This document shows, in pieces, positions 8,747-15,031 of a stretch of DNA of 15,568 bases. Below the pieces are notes generated by a model that worked only from the letters and a program-made list of their open reading frames with translations, ran no database searches and was not told the origin of the DNA. The stretch spans positions 1-15,568 of the forward strand of contig JAUZQH010000225.1 in the NCBI GenBank assembly GCA_030951065.1, read 5' to 3'. The first letter of the stretch is position 1. Each line of letters opens with the position of its first letter. The stretch is from Mariprofundus sp. (lineage in GTDB: Bacteria; Pseudomonadota; Zetaproteobacteria; Mariprofundales; Mariprofundaceae). The position numbers and the translations under genes are program-made.

Positions 8747-8771
8747 ATTATAGCAGATTCAAATCTATAAT
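8747..8771. promoter_or_regulatory. Overlapping divergent -10 boxes inside an imperfect palindrome
   Basis: The + strand carries TATAAT at 8766-8771, reading toward the dehydrogenase gene. The minus strand carries TATAAT at 8752-8747 with an upstream TG (TGCTATAAT), an extended -10 reading toward the SYLF gene. Both lie in a near-palindrome centred on AGATT-CA-AATCT (8755-8766). Neither has a good -35 at 16-18 bases. The two promoters would overlap, so polymerase binding on one side should interfere with the other. Confidence 0.5.
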
Positions 8772-8792
8772 CCGGCTCAATCATAAAGACTA

Positions 8793-8804
8793 CGGGTTAA
8801 CCCG
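8793..8804. promoter_or_regulatory. 12-base perfect palindrome in the presumed pyrD leader
   Basis: CGGGTTAACCCG is a perfect palindrome about 22 bases downstream of the + strand TATAAT and 38 bases before the dehydrogenase ATG. Its position suits an operator just inside the transcript start. With no central loop it is more likely a protein site than an RNA hairpin. No regulator can be assigned. Confidence 0.35.
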
Positions 8805-8842
8805 GGGTAGGCCGCACAGAAATACAGCGCTATGCTACGGCC

Positions 8843-9781
8843 ATGTCCTCTACAGTCGATTTCTCGGTTCGCTTTGCCGGACTCAAGCTGCAAACACCAT
8901 TGGTCTTACTTTCCGGCTGCGTCGGTTTCGGTGACGAGTATACCCGCATCGAAGGATGGGATAATCATGATGTCGGTGCTGTGATTCTGAAAGGTACGAC
9001 ACTGGAGCCGCGCATGGGCAATGCGCCCCACCGCATCTATGAAACACCATCCGGCATGCTCAATGCCATCGGCTTGCAGAATCCGGGAGCACGATATGTG
9101 GTGGATCATATCCTGCCCGGATTGCCGCATACCGAAACTCAGTTTTGGGCCAACGCCAATGGGACCAGTCCCGAAGAATATGCCGAAGTTGCCCGAATAT
9201 TCGATGACTCGCCCGTTACGGCCATCGAAATCAATATCTCCTGTCCCAATGTCAAGGAAGGCGGCGTGCATTTTGGCAACGATCCGGCTATGGCGGCGCG
9301 CGTCGTAGAAGCGATGCGTCCGATGACCAGCAAACCCCTGATTACCAAGCTGTCCCCGAACAGTGCCGACATTGCGGAAACCGCACGTTATGTCATTGAG
9401 GCGGGAACCGATGGGTTGTCCGTGATCAATACGCTGGTCGGTATGGCGGTTGATATCGAACGGCGCACACCGGTCATCGCCAATGTCTCCGGCGGCCTGT
9501 CCGGTCCGGCCATTAAACCGGTGGCACTGTGGAAAATCCATCAAACCCGCACCATTGCTGCCAAACACGGCATACCTATTCTTGGCCAGGGCGGTATTAC
9601 ATCTGCCAAAGATGCCATTGAATTCGCCATTGTCGGTTCCGATGCCATTGGGCTCGGTACCGGCCTGTTCTATGAGCCGCTATTATGCAAAAAAATACTG
9701 GATGGTATGGCTGAATATCTCGAAAAGCATCATATGACCACCTATGCCGAGCTTGCAGGAACACTTGTCACGTCGCACTAG
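8843..9781 (+). CDS. pyrD: Dihydroorotate dehydrogenase, class 1B catalytic subunit
   Basis: A 312-residue FMN enzyme oxidising dihydroorotate to orotate in pyrimidine synthesis; cytoplasmic TIM barrel. It follows the B. subtilis/L. lactis class 1B pattern: SGCVGFG (24-30), K50 in LKGTTLEPRMGN, ETPSGMLNAIGLQNPG (67-82), NISCPNVKEGG (131-141) with C134 as the catalytic base (class 1 uses Cys, class 2 Ser), K169 in TKLSPN, INTLVGM (195-201) and NVSGGLSGPAIKP (214-226), ending with the phosphate-binding GQGGI and GLGTGLF. Length is normal. Class 1B enzymes usually pair with PyrK, an iron-sulfur/FAD subunit that uses NAD; no pyrK lies in the window. No strong ribosome site precedes the ATG. The last 38 bases overlap the next gene. 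Confidence 0.95.
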   Translation: MSSTVDFSVRFAGLKLQTPLVLLSGCVGFGDEYTRIEGWDNHDVGAVILKGTTLEPRMGNAPHRIYETPSGMLNAIGLQNPGARYVVDHILPGLPHTETQFWANANGTSPEEYAEVARIFDDSPVTAIEINISCPNVKEGGVHFGNDPAMAARVVEAMRPMTSKPLITKLSPNSADIAETARYVIEAGTDGLSVINTLVGMAVDIERRTPVIANVSGGLSGPAIKPVALWKIHQTRTIAAKHGIPILGQGGITSAKDAIEFAIVGSDAIGLGTGLFYEPLLCKKILDGMAEYLEKHHMTTYAELAGTLVTSH

Positions 9782-10538
9782 CTCTCTCCTTCTGAAGCAG
9801 CTGTGTTATTTCTTCATCACATATCTGTTTCTCAGCTCGAGCGCCGGGGCGGGCACCTTTTCCGTTATCGGGCAATCCCGCTGGGTACATGTGGCGTACG
9901 TATTCGATGGCGACACATTCCGCACCCGAAGCGGTGAGAGAATACGTCTGCTGGGCATCAACACGCCGGAAGTCGGACATGACAAACAAGCCGAACAACC
10001 CTATGCCAAGCAAGCCAGGCTCCGCCTGATACAATTGATTATGGGAAAATCCGTGCAATTACGTTTGGACAAGGAGAAACGGGACAAATACGGCCGCACA
10101 CTGGCACATATCTACTTACGTGATGGCCGATGGATCAATAATATCATGGTAGCTGAAGGGCTGGCACAGGTTTACATTTTTGCACCAAATTTCTACCGCG
10201 CTGATGCGCTGCTACAGTCTGAATCGGTGGCCCGGAATGATATGCGCGGATTATGGAAATCTTCGAGATTCCGGGTTCTGGATGTTTCCGACATCTCATC
10301 CAGTCATATAGGCATGTTTCGCCTTGTGCGGGGTTATGTGAAAGACGTGCAAAAATGGCGTTTCAAAACAGGAAAGCTGACTGTCAGCGTGCCCAGAAAA
10401 TTCCGCCGGTGGTTTACTCCGGCTGATCTGCCGCACCCTGGTCAGAAGGTACTGCTTCGTGGCGTCATTCGCACCTCGACCAGCGATCGTCTCTACCTGG
10501 CATTACACTCGCCTTATGATATCGAACAGGTTCCCTGA
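9744..10538 (+). CDS. Exported thermonuclease-like (SNase) protein with C-terminal OB-like extension
   Basis: A 264-residue putative secreted or periplasmic nuclease. A hydrophobic segment (about 15-34) ending in SSSAGAG suggests a signal peptide cut near residue 36. The staphylococcal nuclease domain spans about 47-172. VFDGDT (53-58) carries D57, and RIRLLGINTPE (66-76) carries R68, T74 and E76, matching S. aureus R35, T41 and E43. N73 replaces the usual Asp (D40), a common variant. R118 in DKYGRTLAHIY matches R87. The remaining 90 residues contain a GYVKDV...GQKVLLRGVI...YLALHSPYDIE pattern, like the OB-type extension of many proteobacterial SNases. The ATG at 9744 lies inside pyrD with no clear ribosome site; a TTG at 9765 behind AGGA is a possible alternative that would still leave the signal peptide. 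The overlap implies cotranscription with pyrD. Confidence 0.88.
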   Translation: MPSLQEHLSRRTSSLLLKQLCYFFITYLFLSSSAGAGTFSVIGQSRWVHVAYVFDGDTFRTRSGERIRLLGINTPEVGHDKQAEQPYAKQARLRLIQLIMGKSVQLRLDKEKRDKYGRTLAHIYLRDGRWINNIMVAEGLAQVYIFAPNFYRADALLQSESVARNDMRGLWKSSRFRVLDVSDISSSHIGMFRLVRGYVKDVQKWRFKTGKLTVSVPRKFRRWFTPADLPHPGQKVLLRGVIRTSTSDRLYLALHSPYDIEQVP

Positions 10539-10604
10539 ACGGCCGGTATGGGATAGACGGTTTCAAACCGGCATTATAAAATATTCGCGTCCGGGAGGCT
10601 GCAT

Positions 10605-12077
10605 ATGAAATCACAACATCGGACTGTTGCCATTGCTCGTTTTTCAGCATTTCTTTTGCTGGTACTCTCCGCCTGCGCAACCAATCCGGCCACCAAATCA
10701 TCCGACTTTGTTATGATGAGCGAAGAACAGGAACTGGCGCTTGGGCAACAGGCAGCTGCCGAAGTCAGTAAATCGCTGCCACTGCTGGATGCAAAAGACC
10801 CACTGGTGCGTTATGTCGACAGTGTCGGCCAGAAGCTTGCCGCAGCATCCGACAGACCGGAGCTGTTTTATCGTTTCCATGTTGTCGACAATGCCGACAT
10901 CAATGCCTTCGCCCTGCCCGGCGGTTATATCTATATCCACCGGGGCCTGCTCATCCACATGAACAGTGAAGCCGAGCTGGCAGCCGTACTCGGACACGAG
11001 ATCGGGCATGTCACAGCCCGCCATGCCGTCAAACAATACTCCAAAGCTCAGGCTTATCAGCTCGGGGCAATGATCACTTCGATCTTTCTTCCCATACCGC
11101 AGGGCGTTTCGACGCTTTCCAATCTGGTTGCCATGGCTGTCATCCGGGGTTATGGCCGTGAAGCCGAATTGCAGGCGGATGAATTATCGATACGTTATTT
11201 AGCCCGTGCGGGTTACAACCCCAATGCCACCATCGGCATTCTGAAGACATTGAAACGCCTCGAAGATATTGATGTACGCGAAAAGAAAGATGCCGGTGAC
11301 AAGGTTGAAAAATATCACGGTGCTTTCTCCACCCACCCCGAAACAGAACAACGGATTAGGGAAGCAGTTTCCAGGGCTTCGATCAATCAGGTCGAGACCG
11401 GCCTTATCAGACACCAGGCCATGCTGTCTGCAGTCGATGGTTACCCGTATGGTGACAGTGCAGAACAGGGTGCTGTTGTCGGTCAACGGTTTCTGCATCC
11501 TGACCTCGGGATCCAGCTTAAATTTCCGGAAGGATGGGTGATCACCAATACACCGGCCTCACTGCAGGCACGCCTGCGGCAAAAGGATGTCTATTTTCAA
11601 TTACAACTCAAGGAACTGAGAAAACGCCAGTCCGCCGCTGAAGTATTGCGCAGCATATTTCCCAGCCGCCATCTGAAAATGCTCGATCCCGGCACACAGT
11701 CCGGCATGCCTTTTGCGCATGCTGAAGTGCGCATGTCGGCACCGCATGTCAGCCAGGCCATGATCGATGCCTATGTTTTCCTCAAGGGAGATCAAGCCTT
11801 TATGCTGGCGATGTGGAGCAAACGTGATGATTTTTCCCGTTACACCGGTGATTTCTCCAGCATTGCACGCAGCTTTCGCGATTATGACAGCAAACGAGAC
11901 GGGGACATCCCACGCATTACACTGCATCACTGGCAAGCGAATGACAGTTGGGAAAAACTGGCGGCAACAAGTAATCAGGTCCTTGGCCGGTTTACAGCTG
12001 ACAAACTGGCCGCACTCAATGGTATGGATATCACCGAACACCCGCGCACAGGAACTTTAATCAAAACCGTTCGATAA
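10605..12077 (+). CDS. M48 family metalloprotease lipoprotein with LysM-like tail
   Basis: A 490-residue zinc peptidase anchored in the envelope. A lipobox LSAC (21-24) follows a hydrophobic signal, so C24 should be lipidated; the next residue is Ala, not Asp, which favours the outer membrane. The M48 domain has H131-E-I-G-H135 with E132 catalytic, and EAELQAD (186-192) supplying the third zinc ligand E188 and D192. This resembles BepA/YfgC, which removes misassembled outer-membrane proteins. The C-terminal half differs from BepA: instead of clear TPRs it has a domain beginning GYPYGDSAEQGAVVGQRFLH (about 285-304) and ends in a LysM-like stretch (about 455-488, KLAALNGM...GTLIKTV) that may bind peptidoglycan. 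GGGAGG seven bases before the ATG supports the start. It lies 66 bases after the nuclease gene, possibly in the same transcript, and ends 4 bases from a converging gene. Confidence 0.92.
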   Translation: MKSQHRTVAIARFSAFLLLVLSACATNPATKSSDFVMMSEEQELALGQQAAAEVSKSLPLLDAKDPLVRYVDSVGQKLAAASDRPELFYRFHVVDNADINAFALPGGYIYIHRGLLIHMNSEAELAAVLGHEIGHVTARHAVKQYSKAQAYQLGAMITSIFLPIPQGVSTLSNLVAMAVIRGYGREAELQADELSIRYLARAGYNPNATIGILKTLKRLEDIDVREKKDAGDKVEKYHGAFSTHPETEQRIREAVSRASINQVETGLIRHQAMLSAVDGYPYGDSAEQGAVVGQRFLHPDLGIQLKFPEGWVITNTPASLQARLRQKDVYFQLQLKELRKRQSAAEVLRSIFPSRHLKMLDPGTQSGMPFAHAEVRMSAPHVSQAMIDAYVFLKGDQAFMLAMWSKRDDFSRYTGDFSSIARSFRDYDSKRDGDIPRITLHHWQANDSWEKLAATSNQVLGRFTADKLAALNGMDITEHPRTGTLIKTVR

Positions 12078-12081
12078 TCTG

Positions 12082-12735
12082 TCAGTCGGGCTTTTGATCA
12101 TCCTCACGCGCAACGCATGGCACATCAGCCAAAAGAGCCGCAGTCATCTGCTGCATGTGGGCCGGGAAAAAATGGCTGGCGCCTTCAATGGCATGGAAAC
12201 GGATATTTGCCTTTCCTCTCACACTGGCTGCTACCTGCTCAAACGGTACGATTTCGTCAGCCGTGCCGGAAACCACCGTGACAGGCCGGGTCTCGCCCTG
12301 CATAAAAGCAAATGACCACAGATTCACAGCCGGTGCCACGGCAAACATATGCGACACCCGCGCATCATGCCTGGCCGCCTGCAAGCCGGCGTAACAGCCA
12401 AATGAAAACCCGGCCAGCCACAGCGCCGAATCCGGATGCTGCTCATGCAGCCAGTCCAGTGCAGCGGCCGCATCATCCGCCTCGCCCCGCCCCTCATCCC
12501 ATTCACCTTCCGACTGCTCCACGCCGCGAAAATTAAACCGCAGCACTGAACAACCCGCATCTTCAAAGCAGCGTCCAATCCAGTACACCACCTTGTTACG
12601 CATGGTGCCACCGTATTGCGGGTGCGGGTGACAAACGACAATAGCCGGCTTCTTCGCCTCACCCGGTTGATAGAGAGCCTGCAGAGCCCCGACAGGGCCC
12701 TGAATGTTGATGTTTTGATGCCGGTGCCTGTTCAA
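12082..12735 (-). CDS. Alpha/beta hydrolase (COG2945-like)
   Basis: A 217-residue cytoplasmic hydrolase of dienelactone-hydrolase-like type; the substrate is unknown. The oxyanion region HPHPQYGGT (36-44) precedes NFRGVEQSEG (68-77), and the nucleophile elbow is G109-F-S111-F-G113. The acid is D160 in SGTADEIVP and the base is H188 in EGASHFF, completing the triad. I chose a TTG start at 12735: its codon overlaps the TGA stop of the upstream YffB-like gene as TTGA, and AGGA lies eight bases before it. Translation is therefore probably coupled. No ATG at a suitable place would retain the first strand. Its stop is 4 bases from that of the converging M48 gene, with no room for a terminator between them. 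Confidence 0.88.
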   Translation of the reverse strand: MNRHRHQNINIQGPVGALQALYQPGEAKKPAIVVCHPHPQYGGTMRNKVVYWIGRCFEDAGCSVLRFNFRGVEQSEGEWDEGRGEADDAAAALDWLHEQHPDSALWLAGFSFGCYAGLQAARHDARVSHMFAVAPAVNLWSFAFMQGETRPVTVVSGTADEIVPFEQVAASVRGKANIRFHAIEGASHFFPAHMQQMTAALLADVPCVAREDDQKPD

Positions 12736-13085
12736 TCAAAAAGTCCTGCGTATTGCTGTTCGGAAAAGCCTACCTCAATCTTATCATCGACGATGAGTAC
12801 AGGGCGTTTAATCATCGACGGGTTTTCACACATTAACATGATTGCCCGCTCACGATTGAGCCCCTCTTTCTCCACATCCGACAATTTGCGCCAGGTTGTA
12901 CCGCGCTTGTTCAACAACGCTTCCCAACCAAGTTGCTCAACCCAGTGGCTCAATTGTTCTGCATCAACACCATCTTTTTTATAATTATGGAATCGGCAGG
13001 GGATAGCATGGCTGGACAGCCAGGCCCTGGCTTTTTTAATGCTATCGCAATTGGGAATACCATACATCGTCACTACGGGTTTCAT
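12732..13085 (-). CDS. ArsC/Spx-family thioredoxin-fold protein, YffB-like
   Basis: A 117-residue cytoplasmic protein of the ArsC superfamily. The YffB signature is clear: MYGIPNCDSIKKA (7-19) with a single Cys, C13, at the ArsC active-site position; ELGWEALLNKRGTTWRKL-type sequence in the middle (here QLGWEALLNKRGTTWRKL); and IKRPVL (about 92-97) supplying the conserved Arg-Pro. YffB homologues bind glutathione but lack firm arsenate reductase activity, so I do not call it an arsenate reductase. The ATG at 13085 has AAAGGTG a few bases upstream; a GTG three codons earlier (13094) is less likely because it lies within that site. It is coupled to the downstream hydrolase. In E. coli yffB is next to dapE; here a dapE lies about 2 kb away and diverges. 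Confidence 0.9.
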   Translation of the reverse strand: MKPVVTMYGIPNCDSIKKARAWLSSHAIPCRFHNYKKDGVDAEQLSHWVEQLGWEALLNKRGTTWRKLSDVEKEGLNRERAIMLMCENPSMIKRPVLIVDDKIEVGFSEQQYAGLFD

Positions 13086-13162
13086 GTTCTGCACCTTTGC
13101 CTTTTTCCATGCTCATATTATTCAGGGATGCATTGATTCCCTCAGGATACAATCAATTAACA

Positions 13163-13181
13163 ATTCTCCGGAAAGGAGAAT
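13163..13181 (-). terminator. Possible intrinsic terminator after the PAS gene
   Basis: ATTCTCC and GGAGAAT pair perfectly around a 5-base loop immediately after the PAS gene stop. On the minus strand the stem is followed by TGTTAATTGATTGT, which is T-rich but not a clean T-run. If it works, the YffB-like and hydrolase genes would need their own promoter in the roughly 75 bases that follow. A third GGAGAAT copy at the end of the PAS gene offers an alternative pairing. Confidence 0.4.
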
Positions 13182-13182
13182 A

Positions 13183-13779
13183 TCAATTCTCCTGTTCCCG
13201 AATAAACGCGAAAAACTCCTCTTCACCATCCGATTTGATCGGTGTCACAACCATTTCAATGGAAAACTCAAAACCATCCTGGTGGAGCGCCTGGGTGCGT
13301 ACCGGTTTATACAACCATGGCCCGATACTGTCCTGTTGATAACGCCGTACACCCTGATGATGATCCTCACGCAAACGAGCAGGAATGATAACATCAAGCT
13401 GCTGCCCTATAATCTGGTTCCTGGGCCAGCCGAACAACGCTTCTGCGCTCCGGTTCCAGCCGGTAATCACCCCGTTTCTATCCATGCTTACATAGGCATC
13501 GTAGGTGCAATCAATAATCTGATGCAGCCGTTCGCTTTTTTTGCGTAACTTCTCTTGCAATTGCTGCTGATGGACAACGGTTTTCCGGGCATGGAGCCCA
13601 AAACCGATAAACATGACTGAAATAAGTGTACGCATCCATATTTCATCCGGATCAGAACCGAGCAGGTTCTCCAAAAAACTGCCTTGTCCAAAGATAAAAT
13701 CATGGACCAAGGCTTCGGCAGGCCAGTATAAAACCCCCACCAGAATCCCCAAATGCGCCAGGTTTAATCGCTTCAGCAT
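13183..13779 (-). CDS. Membrane-anchored PAS protein without output domain
   Basis: A 198-residue protein. Two hydrophobic segments (about 9-28 and 50-63) flank a short loop (VHDFIFGQGSFLENLLGSDP), then a basic helix/coiled coil (64-85) leads into a single PAS domain (about 86-196). PAS features are YVSMDRNGVITGWNRSAEAL (96-115), LFGWPRNQIIG and the closing HQDGFEFSIEM. There is no kinase, GGDEF, HTH or other output, so it may signal through a partner or be a redox or gas sensor. In IIPARLREDHHQGVRRY the first His (H140) lines up with the heme-ligating His of FixL PAS domains, but the same pattern occurs in PAS domains not known to bind heme. I chose the ATG at 13779, which has AGGAGG four bases upstream; the longer frame from 13824 has no such site. 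It sits 57 bases after the RibD-C-like gene. Confidence 0.85.
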   Translation of the reverse strand: MLKRLNLAHLGILVGVLYWPAEALVHDFIFGQGSFLENLLGSDPDEIWMRTLISVMFIGFGLHARKTVVHQQQLQEKLRKKSERLHQIIDCTYDAYVSMDRNGVITGWNRSAEALFGWPRNQIIGQQLDVIIPARLREDHHQGVRRYQQDSIGPWLYKPVRTQALHQDGFEFSIEMVVTPIKSDGEEEFFAFIREQEN

Positions 13780-13836
13780 GAGACCTCCTGAAATCATCGA
13801 CGTTCCATGGTCAGATGCGGTCAATATGACTTTGCA

Positions 13837-14658
13837 TCAGTCCGGATGCAATGCAAATTGTGCAAACAGCTGCCGGGATGAGACAGTCTCATCCAGATAG
13901 AGCCGCTGAAGGTGCAGATCAACCGGCTGATCCAGCTGGCCGGACAGTATGGTATGGAAAGTATCATGCCCCAGCAAACTCAACTGTGTGGTTAAAAACA
14001 GATAATCGAGCACTCCGTCGGCAACCAGCGTGCGGTGCACCTCAGGCCCGGCAATCATATAGGCACTGCGAAAGCTCTGATCGATCAACAACCGCCGGAG
14101 CTGTTTCCCTTCGACCCGCTCCCTGCCTGCACCCAGAACTGTCAACCCCATCGATTCCATGCGTCCGATCTGAGCATCACCCGCCCGTTCGCTGGTACAG
14201 ATAATCACACGCCTGTCCTGCACTTTTTCCAGTGCCGCCGCCGGGATATCCAGCGAGTTGGAAATCACTATCACATCCGGTTGATCTTTCAGCCCGTGCT
14301 GTTGCCGCCATTCGCTCAAATCGTCATATTCCGGCGCACTGCCCACCGGCAATAAGTCCTGAGCTTTGCCATCAGCAAGCTGGCGAAAATAACGCGCCGA
14401 TGTCAGCATCACATCGGATTGCGCTGCCAGTTCCTGATACAGTCGCCAGTCACGTTTGTTTGCAATGGCTTCCGGCACGACAAATTCAGCCGAGTCGTCA
14501 TCTCGAAGCGAAATACGCCCATCCACACTGGCAATATAATTTGAATAGATCAGCACATCACCGACAGCCGCCTGTTCACACAGGTTCAGTTCCAGATAGA
14601 GTCCTTTCAGAGCCCGTTGCCGTTGCGCAATCGGATAGAGTTGCAAAATGTTATCCAT
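13837..14658 (-). CDS. RibD C-terminal-domain (DHFR-fold) reductase-like protein
   Basis: A 273-residue cytoplasmic protein of the RibD-C family, NADPH-dependent pyrimidine or pterin reductases with a dihydrofolate-reductase fold. ASVDGRIS (43-50) is the classic N-terminal substrate/cofactor motif. SDVMLTSARY (81-90) matches the 'aDavl.G..T' strand, and IAGPEVHRTLVADGVLDYLF (202-221) matches the C-terminal 'GG..l...ll..gLvDEl' segment, with Ala-Gly-Pro in place of Gly-Gly. It has no deaminase domain, so it is not full RibD, and at 273 residues it carries an extra N-terminal part of about 35 residues. No other riboflavin gene is nearby. AGGA eight bases before the ATG supports the start. It is first in a minus-strand series with the PAS, YffB-like and hydrolase genes. 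The exact substrate is unknown. Confidence 0.85.
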   Translation of the reverse strand: MDNILQLYPIAQRQRALKGLYLELNLCEQAAVGDVLIYSNYIASVDGRISLRDDDSAEFVVPEAIANKRDWRLYQELAAQSDVMLTSARYFRQLADGKAQDLLPVGSAPEYDDLSEWRQQHGLKDQPDVIVISNSLDIPAAALEKVQDRRVIICTSERAGDAQIGRMESMGLTVLGAGRERVEGKQLRRLLIDQSFRSAYMIAGPEVHRTLVADGVLDYLFLTTQLSLLGHDTFHTILSGQLDQPVDLHLQRLYLDETVSSRQLFAQFALHPD

Positions 14659-15023
14659 ATCGGTAATCCTATAGTGAAAATCGGGCTAGCATAGCTTCAA
14701 AAACCAGACCCAAAAAAATGCTGATACATTCAATGCTTCCATGCAGTCCATGCGCGTTAACATGAAAAAACCATGTATAGCGACTCGGCTGTTTTTGTGT
14801 CCCTGCAAGGCGTTTCGAACGCCATATCCTTCGAACACAGGCGCGTATAATGCAGCAGGACGGAAAAATTCCACCCCCGCAGGGTGATGCACGAAACGGG
14901 CCATGCAGCGTTACTCATCGTTTATTTGGATTCAGCAACAATGCTCCTCACGCCTTGCCTGGACCCATTTCGGACAGTATCGCTTCGGCTGGATTTTATG
15001 TGAACAGGCCCTAGGGTTCCGTC
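14659..15023. other. Divergent gap between RibD-C-like gene and dapE
   Basis: This 365-base stretch should hold both outward promoters. It contains a TATAAT at 14846-14851 on the + strand without a convincing -35; a compact hairpin GGCGTT-TCG-AACGCC at 14809-14823; a small stem CACCC-CCGCA-GGGTG around 14872-14886; and, at 14721-14740, a sequence resembling one end of the structured repeat. A minus-strand frame of 72 codons (14686-14904) crosses it but lacks a ribosome site, and I do not call it. A 42-codon + strand ORF reaching into dapE is listed separately. I recognise no known riboswitch. Confidence 0.5.
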
Positions 15024-15031
15024 ATGTCTGA
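14903..15031 (+). CDS. Possible 42-codon ORF overlapping the dapE start
   Basis: An ATG at 14903 opens a 42-codon frame whose TGA (15029-15031) overlaps the first codons of dapE in the +2 frame. The product would be aromatic and basic, with stretches such as WTHFGQYRFGWI, unlike the low-complexity product of random reading. There is no clear Shine-Dalgarno before its ATG, so I rate it as tentative. If real, it could be a small protein or a leader whose translation opens the weak dapE start. I do not recognise a family. Confidence 0.25.
   Translation: MQRYSSFIWIQQQCSSRLAWTHFGQYRFGWILCEQALGFRHV

Noticed and set aside
8906-9568. 220-codon minus-strand frame opposite pyrD
   Set aside because: It lies wholly antisense to a clearly recognised pyrD, has no family motif, and is explained by codon bias of the real gene.
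12732-13085. Arsenate reductase or arsenic resistance gene
   Set aside because: The sequence follows the YffB branch of the ArsC superfamily and there are no other ars genes nearby.
13039-13548. 169-codon plus-strand frame opposite the YffB-like and PAS genes
   Set aside because: It crosses two real genes in antisense and the gap between them; there are no motifs and no promoter.
14809-14886. Hairpins upstream of dapE considered as a riboswitch
   Set aside because: The stems are small and no conserved core of the lysine, TPP, cobalamin, SAM or glycine riboswitches is visible.
14686-14904. 72-codon minus-strand frame in the gap upstream of dapE
   Set aside because: It has no ribosome site and no recognised domain, and it overlaps the control region of two divergent genes. 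Conservation in relatives could change this view.
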